From Allosphingosinicella deserti (GTDB taxonomy: Bacteria; Pseudomonadota; Alphaproteobacteria; Sphingomonadales; Sphingomonadaceae), in the NCBI RefSeq assembly GCF_003012735.1, contig NZ_PXYI01000005.1, forward strand, positions 124,001 to 188,000: a DNA stretch of 64,000 nucleotides, written 5' to 3'. Positions 27,155-35,182 of this stretch are shown here, one piece after another (the stretch's first letter is position 1; every line of letters starts with the position of its first letter). The translations under genes and the position numbers were made by a program. The notes beneath the pieces were generated by a model that had not been told where the DNA came from, ran no database searches, and worked only from the letters and a program-made list of their open reading frames with translations.

Positions 27155-27488
27155 ATGGCCGACTATACGCGCGACCATCTGACCTGGCTCCTCGGAGTGG
27201 TACGCGTCTCGGTGTGGCGGCGAATGGGAGCATGTTCACGGAGTAGAGATCGACACGCATGACAGTGCAGGTTGGCTCGTCAGGATCGACCCGACTGACA
27301 CCGGCCTGGACGGGCGACCGTTCGAGACCGTTTTAGTGAATGTAGGTTCGGCCGAGGGAGACCCCTCTACCCGCCGGCACCGCTGCCATGTCGTGAGCAA
27401 CAGGTTCGAAGCCTGACGCGGCGTCCATGATCTCTCTGCCGTCATCGGCCTATTCCGCGAGTGGGCTAGCGCTCCTGCCGCAAATTGA
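27155..27488 (+). pseudogene. Decayed Imm53-family immunity protein gene
   Basis: Spliced by hand, the sequence reads MADYTRDHLTWL, then EWYASRCGGEWEHVHGVEID, then AGWLVRIDPTDTGLDG, and ends VIGLFREWA. This matches the Imm53 pattern (LxWLxxWYxSQCDGDWEH...GWxVKIDL...FxxW). The start is in one frame and the body in the next, so one extra base lies near 27194-27198. A TGA at 27414-27416 then interrupts the body, after which homology resumes in frame. Two independent lesions argue for true decay. Imm53 proteins neutralise polymorphic toxins; no toxin gene is seen nearby. The remnant fills the space between repeat copies M and N. Confidence 0.65.
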
Positions 27489-27495
27489 GGTCCGC

Positions 27496-27622
27496 TTAGG
27501 GTCACAGGCGGCTGTAGGCGATGGGCGATCTCGATGGATTGCGATCGTCGGCCTATCGCGGAGAACCGGACGTTCGCCTCCGCAGCCCGCGATCGCGTTC
27601 GGAGCAGCCGGATGGGTTAGTT
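27496..27622 (+). repeat. Dispersed 130-bp repeat, copy N
   Basis: It is a second-subtype copy beginning seven bases after the stop of the Imm53 remnant. It contains GCGATCGTCGGCCTATCGC and AACCGGACGTTCGCC, and ends GCAGCCGGATGGGTTAG. Confidence 0.85.
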
Positions 27623-27672
27623 GGCCTTCGGCCCTCGTCGTGAGCTGCCGTCGTGCTTGGCCCTGGTATGCG

Positions 27673-28038
27673 TCAGGTCAACGGCTCCGTTCCCGAGACG
27701 ACCCAAGCGCGTGCATCCGCGGGCGTGGCCACGATCCGGGCATAGGATTGGGTGAACAGCCGGCGGATCTGCATTCGGGCAAGCGAGCTCCCCGTTACGA
27801 CCGCCAGCGCCCGCGCCTTCGGCATCGTCGCCATGTGCTCGCCCATGCGTCGGATCATCTCCTGAGGCTGGATGGGGCACGCGCATACATCGATGATCAT
27901 GGCGTAGTCGCGCAGTCCGTGGGCGATGAATTCCTGCTTCAGGTCTGCGATATACGTGTCGACCTCTGCGACAGACATCAACCCGCCGAGGGTCACCTCG
28001 ACGATCGACCGAGCAGCATCAACGTGTATACGATACAT
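27673..28038 (-). CDS. STAS/SpoIIAA-like small protein
   Basis: This is a 121-residue cytosolic protein with the alternating strand-helix pattern of SpoIIAA/STAS-like domains. It shows a first strand YRIHVDAARSIVEVTLGG, a second strand YAMIIDVCACP, and a helix with RMGEHM before strand ALAVVTGS. Such proteins often have regulatory or lipid-related roles, but no specific function can be given. The second of two adjacent ATGs was chosen because GGAG lies six bases upstream of it. It stands alone near repeat copy N. Confidence 0.7.
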   Translation of the reverse strand: MYRIHVDAARSIVEVTLGGLMSVAEVDTYIADLKQEFIAHGLRDYAMIIDVCACPIQPQEMIRRMGEHMATMPKARALAVVTGSSLARMQIRRLFTQSYARIVATPADARAWVVSGTEPLT

Positions 28039-28041
28039 CAT

Positions 28042-28406
28042 AGTCTCCGCTGCAAGGCTACCTACACTTGGATGTGTTCATGAACGGTTGACGATGGCGG
28101 CGCCTATATGGCCCACTCCTCTGATCGAGCTCCGTCTCACCGGCGCAGTCCTGCGACCCTTCGCTGGCTCCATTGCCCCCCCGGTGATCGCACGCGCGAA
28201 GCTGTTCTGCTTCCCGGAAAGCCGGGCTAAGGGCCTATGACTGCTAAGGTAGATATTGTTGAAAAAGTCAGAGCAAAGCCGAACCGCGGCTCAGCGGCGC
28301 GCCGAGAGGAATATTCCAGCCGCCGCGCGCGGCTCCGCCTATGAGCGAATGACGCTCGTTTGTGGAAGAACCTTCTACGATTTTGCCCCTCGCTCCGGAG
28401 GAAGAT
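28042..28406. other. Intergenic gap, no clear gene
   Basis: This gap lies upstream of a divergent STAS-like gene. Short frames are present on the plus strand but lack start signals. I see no repeat copy here. Confidence 0.4.
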
Positions 28407-28562
28407 ATGTCACCGGAGTTTTTCAATACTGTCGTGGAAATTGGATATTGGACCGGTTTGGCAAAAAAGAGATGGTACAGGGCGTCTAGTGCCCTACCAT
28501 CGCAAGGGATCGGATACGAAGCGAGGGAATTCGGGTCTAGCGACGAGGCCCTCTCACTCTGA
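28407..28562 (+). CDS. Possible 51-residue orphan peptide
   Basis: A very good ribosome binding site (GGAGGAAGAT directly before the ATG) precedes a short frame beginning MSPEFFNTVVEIGYWTG. There is no homology that I recognise. Its 3' end overlaps the end of the convergent DUF4262 gene by about 25 bases. Translation is supported only by the binding site. Confidence 0.3.
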   Translation: MSPEFFNTVVEIGYWTGLAKKRWYRASSALPSQGIGYEAREFGSSDEALSL

Positions 28563-29091
28563 AGGTTTCGATGATAGCTTCAAGCCGGGACCGCAACGAA
28601 TGTCTGCGGGTTGGGACCTCATACAGACGATTGCTCAAAAGCGGTTGCAAGGACCGGCAGACTTCGGAGCATCCTCGCTCCCAAGGGAAGCGTCCATTCT
28701 CATCCGGCCAGAAGAGTTGATAGGCGGGTATTGGTTTTGAGATACCGGCCAACTGGTGGCAGAATTGCGCGTCCCCGAACCGGTCCGCTGTAACGTTGGA
28801 CGCTTCGACGAAGCGCCCCACCACATGGTGGCCGTCGCACTTCATAGGCCAGTGCTGGTCGTCACGAAATGATATGAGGTTTTCCAGCGCGTCGATCATC
28901 TCGTTGTAGAGCCGCAGAAGGGTGTCGAGCATAAACTTGTCGCCGAACACGATTATCTCGGGCAATCCGTAGGTCGCGAAGAAGCCATAGGTAACGAGAT
29001 AGCTTGGCGCGGCGTCCAACCCCATGAAGACGGTAAAGCCTGAACCATCTTTCTCGAACGTTTCTTTCACGTGCCGCTTATACTCGTCCAA
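28537..29091 (-). CDS. DUF4262 domain protein
   Basis: This 184-residue cytosolic protein fits the DUF4262 pattern. It has FTVFMGL near the start, then YGLPEIIVFGD, a helix DTLLRLYNEMIDAL, and the C-terminal QLFWPDENGRFPWERGC, which is the family's best-kept block. Function is unknown, though members are common in variable regions. Its upstream neighbour is repeat copy O. Confidence 0.8.
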   Translation of the reverse strand: MDEYKRHVKETFEKDGSGFTVFMGLDAAPSYLVTYGFFATYGLPEIIVFGDKFMLDTLLRLYNEMIDALENLISFRDDQHWPMKCDGHHVVGRFVEASNVTADRFGDAQFCHQLAGISKPIPAYQLFWPDENGRFPWERGCSEVCRSLQPLLSNRLYEVPTRRHSLRSRLEAIIETFRVRGPRR

Positions 29092-29242
29092 TCTCTATCT
29101 CCGGGTTCCTGCTCACCGCAGCTTTTGCCATTGACTTATACGGCCTCTCCTACTGCGAAAAGCCGGAGCCGCGGGCGCTCGGGGGATGAGATCCGTGCGT
29201 AGGCCGCGCACGATGAGCAGGATGTCCGCATCAAATGTCCGT

Positions 29243-29360
29243 CAAGGGTCGGAGCAGGTCCTCGGTCCCAACATCGCGCATGCCGACGGCGAAGGTCAGG
29301 GTGCCGCGCGTAAGCGGACCTTCGCAGGATCGCCTGGAGATCGCCCCGGGAATGAAAACG
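29243..29360 (+). repeat. Dispersed 130-bp repeat, copy O (compensatory hairpin)
   Basis: It begins AAGGGTCGGAGCAGGTCC. The hairpin arms are GCGAAGGTC (29289-29297) and GACCTTCGC (29317-29325), as in copy K. It ends GCCCCGGGAATGAAAACGG, followed by a diverged tail with GGTGGCTAGCC. Confidence 0.85.
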
Positions 29361-29569
29361 GACCTAGCGGCTGTGGCGAAAGTCGGTGGCTAGCCGCCAG
29401 ACTGCTGTCGGGAAACGATCAGCGAAAGCGGACGAAAAATGGTGCGAGCCTCATCTTCACCGCCGCTCAATCGATCAAGCGAGCAACAAAATGCCGGATG
29501 CGTGTCATGCACCAAGTCAGTGGACGGCTATAATAGAGGATCAGCGGCTTGCATCTGCAGGGATATACT

Positions 29570-31177
29570 ATGTCGACGATCAACTCCGTTTGGACCGCCT
29601 CACCCCTGCCGGCGCTTCCGGCCGCAAATGCCTCCGGAGGCGATAATCATGAGGGCGTTCCGGAAGCGACACCGACACCTTTCGCCGACCCGCGGCGGGC
29701 ATCCTTGGCTTCGGACACCGCCGCCGCCCTTCTCGCGGAGCAAGCGGCAGAGAAACACGTATCTGGAGCGCGCATAGACTTGCGCGGCCAAGATCTCCAC
29801 GGCGTGGATCTCACAGCGCTTGACCTCAAAGATGCCGATCTACGCGGTGCCGACCTGTCGGGCATGAATCTAAGTGGTCTAGACCTGTCGGGTGCAAACC
29901 TGTCAGACGCGAAGCTCTCGGGTGCAACTCTCAATGGTACGATCCTCACCAATGTTTTGGCACAACGCGTGGATCTTCGAGACGCGACCCTGATTAACGC
30001 CGCGATGAGCGGCGGCGACTTCTCAGATAGCAACTTTAGCGGCGCGTACCTCGGTGCTGTCGGTAAGGGCGACAGCCTTGTTGAGGCTTCCTGGATGTCG
30101 GTGAAAGATGCCAACTTGAGCCGATCCAACTTCCAGAACGCTCATTTGAGGCGATTAGGAATCCACGACGTGTCGGCCGACCATGCCGACTTCGGCGGTG
30201 CGAAAATGGACTCGGTGTATTTGTCGAACGCGTCACTCCGCGACGCGAATTTCGATCACCTCGGCGGGTCATCGGTCAGCTTTGAAGATAGCGACGTTAG
30301 CGGCTCGGCCATGACCAACATGGTCGTGCGAAGCAAGGGATACTCGAACACAATCCTGGAAGGTGCCCGCTTTGCTGGATCCTCATTCAATCACACCGGC
30401 TTTACGTTGACCGATCTTACGACGGCGAATCTGTCGGGAGTGATCCGTCAGGCACAATTTTCGGGCTTCGGCCTGACGAATATGTCCAACCTCGATTTCA
30501 GCGGCTTCGATTTCTTCGGAGCCCACTTCAATGATGCGCCTGCCGGAGCCGGTGTCACGCAGCGGGTCCCGACCGCCGGCCCCTCATACGAGGGAACGAA
30601 CTTCTCGAGCGCCGATTTCGACCATGCATCTTTCTATAAGGAAGGCGACCTCAGCGCCGCTGATTTCTCCGGCGCGAAGTTCAATCAGACTATGATCGAC
30701 AATCTAGCGGGTTCGGCCCTTGCCGGGCGCGCGGGTCTCCGCGAAAGTCAGGGAGATGCTATTTCGCAAGCGGAAGGGCAGGCGGTGCGCGACATGAGCA
30801 GGGGACGTCGGCCCATCGAGCGTGGCTTTCGTATGCCAGATGACTTGTCCTACCGGGCGAGCGCCGGGAACGGCTTCGCATTGAATGACCAGGACTCGGC
30901 CGACCGGATCAAGATAGCCCGAATTTGGGCGGAGAACGGATGGACTGGCATGGTCATGGCACCGCTCCAGGCGCGTGCCGAGGAGGACGCTAGGCCGTCT
31001 GCAACAGTTGCCAACACCGCGCGCGGTTCATTCTCATCTGGCTCGGGCGCGAACTCCGCGCTGCAGACGTTGAAATCGGTGAATGAGGCTATGCGCGCGG
31101 CCGCAGCCGAGGCGGGTCGACAACAAGGGTTAGCTGAACTGTTCCGGGTCACTCGCCCTGGCGCCCGCGAGAAATAG
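29570..31177 (+). CDS. Pentapeptide-repeat protein
   Basis: This is a 535-residue protein. Residues 1-65 are low-complexity. From about residue 68, tandem A(D/N)LXX-type pentapeptides (RGADLSGMNLSGLDLSGANL and further blocks to about 380) form a right-handed quadrilateral beta-helix. The C-terminal 150 residues are helical and unrelated to any domain I know. No signal peptide is present. Some family members protect DNA gyrase by DNA mimicry and others are secreted effectors; neither is demonstrated here. GCAGGGAT precedes this ATG, which I preferred to one seven codons upstream. Confidence 0.9.
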   Translation: MSTINSVWTASPLPALPAANASGGDNHEGVPEATPTPFADPRRASLASDTAAALLAEQAAEKHVSGARIDLRGQDLHGVDLTALDLKDADLRGADLSGMNLSGLDLSGANLSDAKLSGATLNGTILTNVLAQRVDLRDATLINAAMSGGDFSDSNFSGAYLGAVGKGDSLVEASWMSVKDANLSRSNFQNAHLRRLGIHDVSADHADFGGAKMDSVYLSNASLRDANFDHLGGSSVSFEDSDVSGSAMTNMVVRSKGYSNTILEGARFAGSSFNHTGFTLTDLTTANLSGVIRQAQFSGFGLTNMSNLDFSGFDFFGAHFNDAPAGAGVTQRVPTAGPSYEGTNFSSADFDHASFYKEGDLSAADFSGAKFNQTMIDNLAGSALAGRAGLRESQGDAISQAEGQAVRDMSRGRRPIERGFRMPDDLSYRASAGNGFALNDQDSADRIKIARIWAENGWTGMVMAPLQARAEEDARPSATVANTARGSFSSGSGANSALQTLKSVNEAMRAAAAEAGRQQGLAELFRVTRPGAREK

Positions 31178-31622
31178 TCTTGAGCAATGCTGGAGCTCGC
31201 GGGCTCCTTCACAAAATCCCTGACTTGTCGAGTTCGGCCCACGCTACGGCTATGGGGCGGATCTGATCGACCGTCCCAATCTGGCCGCCTCGGCGTCACG
31301 ACCGCATGTCGTCCCTATCCCGCAAACGCCAATATGGGTGCTGGTTCAATTCCAGGCTCCACAGACATGCCCCAAGGCCTCCATCGAAGAACGCGGCCTT
31401 GCTCTACATAACAATGCTGCTCACGCTTGCGGGTAAGCGTCCGGTCTTGACCGTGCCCTCCTATGAACTGCCATTCCGCTTCCGCCCGCTTGTCGCCTTT
31501 CGCTCACGATCGTAGCACGCCTCAAAGCAGACACTGGAGAGATCATCTGGACCGGCCTCCGCATCTGCGAGACGAAGACCGTTCAACGGCTTCTCACCAG
31601 AAAGTCCGACTCGTAGATCCTG
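31178..31622. other. Intergenic gap with a possible repeat fragment
   Basis: No gene is evident. A stretch near 31249-31300 (CTATGGGGCGGATCTGATCG) weakly resembles the start of the dispersed 130-bp repeat, but the rest of the unit is missing. Confidence 0.35.
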
Positions 31623-32138
31623 TCAGTTCTCTCGATTATAGGCGAGCTTATAGACAATCGGCGTAGAGAGCAGTGGACTGATGATGGTAGTCTCCTCCAC
31701 CAACTGTTGCCCGACGCTACGATACACCGTGGTCCGCTCGCTGTCGTCCCCACGGAATGTCAGCGATACGGCTTCACCACTCGCTTTTGCCGACACATCG
31801 AAAACAAGCCCTTCCACGAGCTTCCACTTGACCGACTCTCCGCCAATCCAAACGACAATAGGTGTTTTGGCATCGTACTTGATCGAGAACCGACTTCCTG
31901 CACACGAGACTCTAAATCTACTTGTAGCAATGGACTTGCGCAGGACCATGCGAGCGAGAGGGCGCTTGGCGCTGGAAAGGCCGGCAATAGCGCTCTCGAT
32001 CGCTTGAAAGGCGGCGTCGCTCCGCTCTGGCACGCGGTCGTAGCTACCTGAAATCAAGGATTGCGCCGGGCAAGCTGAGCCTGAGCTGGAGACCAAGATG
32101 GCAGCTCCGATCGCCGCCGACAAAGTCCAATGACGCAT
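31623..32138 (-). CDS. Secreted protein of unknown function (third gene of an operon)
   Basis: This is a 171-residue protein with a Sec signal peptide (about residues 1-25, MRHWTLSAAIGAAILVSSSG). The mature part contains strands VVWIGGESVKWKLVEGL and SLTFRGDDSERTTVYR. Cys pairs may form a disulfide. I recognise no family. A GAGGAG box lies six bases before the ATG. It begins eleven bases after the stop of the preceding gene, so it is the last gene of a three-gene minus-strand operon of unknown role. Confidence 0.75.
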   Translation of the reverse strand: MRHWTLSAAIGAAILVSSSGSACPAQSLISGSYDRVPERSDAAFQAIESAIAGLSSAKRPLARMVLRKSIATSRFRVSCAGSRFSIKYDAKTPIVVWIGGESVKWKLVEGLVFDVSAKASGEAVSLTFRGDDSERTTVYRSVGQQLVEETTIISPLLSTPIVYKLAYNREN

Positions 32139-32148
32139 CACGCTCTCC

Positions 32149-32607
32149 TCAAATGCCGCGAACTGCCGGACGATTGCGGCGGTCCAGATAATCGACCAGG
32201 TCGGGCTCCACACCGAGTCGATCGGCGGTCAATTCACCCCCGGCAATCCAACCCACCGCTTCCTCGCCCAATTGTAGTGTCCTGCCGATCCAGCCCCGGT
32301 CGGATGCGAACCTCCGGGGCGCGGTAGCATCGGCGGCGACCCGTCCCACGATCCAGCGTCCGTGAAACCGCTCAGGCGGAATCTCCTTGCTGGGCAAGGC
32401 GGCGTCGGCAATCCCAGGGAGAGTGGCTGCGGCGGGTTTAACCTGGCGGGCCGCAGCGGCAGGCGCGCTGGAATCGAAGGCGGCAATGCGGCTGGGCAGG
32501 TCCGCAGTGTTCGCTTCGGGTACCATGGCCGTCACGGCAGCTTCGGTGGTGTCGGCCGGGACCGCATCGACCCTGCCGCTCGGCCGCAGCCGGCGAAGCC
32601 GCATCAT
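32149..32607 (-). CDS. Hypothetical protein, middle gene of a three-gene operon
   Basis: This 152-residue protein has a variable Ala/Pro-rich first half and a better-structured C-terminal half (PPERFHGRWIVG, then GWIGRTLQLGEEAVGWIAG). The start ATG overlaps the stop of the gene upstream by four bases (ATGA), so translation is coupled. No family, signal peptide or membrane helix is evident. Confidence 0.65.
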   Translation of the reverse strand: MMRLRRLRPSGRVDAVPADTTEAAVTAMVPEANTADLPSRIAAFDSSAPAAAARQVKPAAATLPGIADAALPSKEIPPERFHGRWIVGRVAADATAPRRFASDRGWIGRTLQLGEEAVGWIAGGELTADRLGVEPDLVDYLDRRNRPAVRGI

Positions 32608-33356
32608 TGTCCCCGCGCCTCGATACCGCTAATGTTGCAGGCAGGCGCCGTACGTGGATTCAGCTGGCAGGTCGTCACGAAGATCTTCGGCACGGGCGGC
32701 CCGATCGGCCGGTCTTTCGCCGGGTCGATCGCAGTGAGAGCCACCTGCGCCTTGAACAAGACGAGCCGTTCGAGATGAGCGCATTGAACCGGCACCTTGA
32801 CGTCGAACATCACCGCGACCTGAACCTCCTGACCCTTTTCGACGCGGTTCGCCCGCAGGCCTCCGATGAACATGCGATCGTCCGTGAGCGTGGCCACATC
32901 GGTGATGGTCATCGGGGCGATGCTCGGAGTCTGACCAGCGGGCGGATGAATGACTGGCGAACTGATGGGCGCGGTCGAGACCGCAACCTGCTCGACCTCC
33001 GCACGCACCGGAATGCCGCTCGCGCTCTTGAGCATCAATTGCCCGAATACCGGCGTAGATTGCACGAGCACCGCGCCCGGATGTGACATGCAGTAGGCCT
33101 GGAGATCTCCAGGATCAGCCGCGGCGGCGTCCTCTCGGAAGGGTGGCGGCGAACCATCGTCGTTCATGTCGAGCTGCACATTGAAAGCGCCCGACACATC
33201 TGTTCGGACCGAGGCGGCGGCCGCCTGTACATCTGCTCGGGTCTTCGGAAACACGGTATCCCATTGATAGAGGACCCACAGTCCACCCACCACTACGGCC
33301 GCCGTCGAGACCAGATTCTTGATGATCTCGCTTCGCTCTTTCCAGTCGATCGCCAT
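32604..33356 (-). CDS. Membrane-anchored hypothetical protein, first gene of the operon
   Basis: This is a 250-residue protein. One N-terminal membrane helix (residues 14-31, LVSTAAVVVGGLWVLYQW) leaves a large periplasmic domain of beta strands such as VPVRAEVEQVAVSTAP-like and EVQVAVMFDVKVPVQC. A GGGAGGG box precedes the ATG. With its two downstream partners it probably forms an envelope complex, but this is inferred only from operon structure. Confidence 0.75.
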   Translation of the reverse strand: MAIDWKERSEIIKNLVSTAAVVVGGLWVLYQWDTVFPKTRADVQAAAASVRTDVSGAFNVQLDMNDDGSPPPFREDAAAADPGDLQAYCMSHPGAVLVQSTPVFGQLMLKSASGIPVRAEVEQVAVSTAPISSPVIHPPAGQTPSIAPMTITDVATLTDDRMFIGGLRANRVEKGQEVQVAVMFDVKVPVQCAHLERLVLFKAQVALTAIDPAKDRPIGPPVPKIFVTTCQLNPRTAPACNISGIEARGQ

Positions 33357-33498
33357 GAGGCCCTCCCGCGCAAGGCAGCGGAAGCGAAGAAAGGCGGGGT
33401 GTCAAGGAAGGCCGAACCCGGACGAGATTTTGCCGAATTGAACCTCGATCCACTACGGGATCAACCGTGGGGAATGACCAGTGGCAATGTCCGCGATG

Positions 33499-33623
33499 AA
33501 ACGGAGCACGTCGTAGCTCCCGATCCGGCGCAGGCCCGGTGGAAGGCAGCCTGCCGCGCGAGAGCGGACGTCTGCCGCGGCGGGCGATTGCGCCGGGACG
33601 GTGGAACAGAGTTGAAAGGCGGC
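33499..33623 (+). repeat. Dispersed 130-bp repeat, copy Q
   Basis: It begins ACGGAGCACGTCG and contains CGCGAGAGCGGACGTCTGCC. It ends GATTGCGCCGGGACGGTGG, then GAGTTGAAAGGCGGC. Confidence 0.8.
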
Positions 33624-33888
33624 ACCAAACCCCAACGCAAATTCAGGCCCGAAGCGGTTGCATGACCAAGCTCCGGGGCCCAGCGGAGCTGCGAACCGAG
33701 AAACCCTTCTGGACCAAGGCCGCGTAGGCTGGTGCAAGCACGATTGCGGCATCCGCGATGTACATCGCTGACCAGTCCCATGTTACATTGCGGGGGGGAT
33801 AGAGTAACATAGGTGGCGGCTGCAATGTCGGCCCGCGGCCTGCCGTGCGTCGGCTCGAATGCTGCTCACCGGGGCAGGCCAGGTCGGG

Positions 33889-33933
33889 TATGGGTCGGAC
33901 CGCGTCGTAGCACCCGACGTCGCGACTGCGCGG
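33889..33933 (+). repeat. Dispersed 130-bp repeat, copy R (5' fragment)
   Basis: TATGGGTCGGACCGCGTCG and the following bases match the start of the first subtype. The fragment stops at the stop codon of the truncated hydrolase gene. Confidence 0.6.
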
Positions 33934-34503
33934 TCAAACGGGGATCTTGACGGCTTGCTGTGCCCGGACATAGCTTTCGATCACGGCTGCGTAGTTCGGC
34001 GCGACGAGGCCGTAGAGCTGCGCCAGATCGGCCGCCTCGGGGCGCGCCCAGGTGCGGTGGAGTTCCGAGAGCAGCGCATTCGTCGAAGTGGGTTTCACGC
34101 CGCCCTGGACGAAACGGGCGAGCGATAGACCGAGCGCCTGGCGCACGGCGTCGACCTCGTCAATCGAGCGCTGTATCGTATAAAGGCTTTCGTAGGTCGG
34201 GGCATCGGACCTGCCGCATCCCAATTGATCGTAGAAGACCACCGGGCGCTCATCGGCCAGAGCCTTCATCGACAGGAGGTAATTGTGTGCCGCCCCCGGT
34301 CCGCCATGCAGCATCAGCAGGGGTGTCTTGCCGCCTGACCCGAACCGGCGCCAATAAACCTTGCCGCCGGGCACGGCGGCATAGCCTTCGGAGGCCGGAG
34401 GGTCGGTGACACGCGCCAAAGCCCCGCCGACAGCGGCCGTGCCCATGAGCATCGCGCCGGCTCTCAAAGTCGCGCGACGCGTCCAAACAGCGCTCTTTCT
34501 CAT
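33934..34503 (-). CDS. Truncated proline-iminopeptidase-like hydrolase, no catalytic Ser
   Basis: This 189-residue frame begins with a Tat-like leader (RRATLRAGAMLMGTAAVGG), then follows the proline iminopeptidase pattern well: LLMLHGGPGAAHNYL, VVFYDQLGCGRSD, and IDEVDAVRQALGL. The GxSxG nucleophile elbow should follow at once. Instead an unrelated tail of about 60 residues ends the protein. Family members are about 300-330 residues. An internal deletion or fusion is likely, leaving an inactive product. A fragment of the dispersed repeat lies directly behind the stop. Confidence 0.65.
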   Translation of the reverse strand: MRKSAVWTRRATLRAGAMLMGTAAVGGALARVTDPPASEGYAAVPGGKVYWRRFGSGGKTPLLMLHGGPGAAHNYLLSMKALADERPVVFYDQLGCGRSDAPTYESLYTIQRSIDEVDAVRQALGLSLARFVQGGVKPTSTNALLSELHRTWARPEAADLAQLYGLVAPNYAAVIESYVRAQQAVKIPV

Positions 34504-34790
34504 TCCTTGCTCCGCGATATCCGGTAGATTTGCAGCCCGAGGCGCGGTCTAGTGGAAAAGACGCGTGTGACGAGTGGCGCGCACCCGGTTTTACCAAGAT
34601 TGACCAGCGCTTGCGCTCCCTGACGGCGGGAATCACATCATCAGCGACAAGCCTGGGATCACCCGCTTGCCGCCACGCTGATCGAAGCGCTCGATGGCGT
34701 GCGCGCATGAGCGCGCGCATGAGCACGCACCTGACCGGCGGGGCGCTCGGGCGTCCCGCCGCGGCGCCCACCCGAAAAAGGAAGATCGCA

Positions 34791-35087
34791 ATGTCCAATC
34801 CCGTGAAGATCGTCGCCATCCTCGCCGCCCGTCCCGGCAAGGCTTCCGACCTCAAGGCGCTGCTCGACTCCATGCTCGCGCCGAGCCGGGCCGAGCCGGG
34901 CAATTTGCGCTACGACCTCTGGCGGGACCAGAGCGATCCGGCGCGTTTCGTCCTCGACGAGCTCTATGCCGACGACGATGCGGTCGCAGCGCACCGCGCG
35001 TCGGCGCATTTCCAGCGCTATTTGTCGGTGATCAGCGATCTCGCCGAGCGCATCGCGGTGACGCTCGACCCGGTCTTCGTGGCCTGA
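34791..35087 (+). CDS. ABM-domain putative quinol monooxygenase
   Basis: This is a 98-residue antibiotic-biosynthesis-monooxygenase (ABM) fold protein like YgiN, a dimeric ferredoxin-like barrel that oxidises small aromatic quinols. It has VKIVAILAARPGK, MLAPSRAEPGNLRYDLWRDQ, FVLDELYADDDAV and HRASAHFQRYL in family order. AAGGA stands eight bases before the ATG. It may be transcribed with the hydrolase gene 285 bases downstream, but a hairpin element lies between them. Confidence 0.9.
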   Translation: MSNPVKIVAILAARPGKASDLKALLDSMLAPSRAEPGNLRYDLWRDQSDPARFVLDELYADDDAVAAHRASAHFQRYLSVISDLAERIAVTLDPVFVA

Positions 35088-35106
35088 TCCTTCCATTCGC
35101 TTCTGA

Positions 35107-35182
35107 GGCTGATCATCTCAAGCCGGAGCGCCTTGCTCCGGCCTCGGTTGTGGATCATGCTCCGGACGACACAGCATGATCC
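35107..35182. repeat. REP-like palindromic element (TGATCA family)
   Basis: Two perfect stems stand in series. GCCGGAGC / GCTCCGGC is followed by GGATCATGCT / AGCATGATCC. The leading AGGCTGATCATCTC also occurs in related form near 50 and 52 kb. Confidence 0.75.

Noticed and set aside
19017-33933. Integron cassette array
   Set aside because: The alternating gene-repeat layout is suggestive, but there is no integrase, genes run both ways, and the repeats lack clear GTTRRRY/RYYYAAC core sites.
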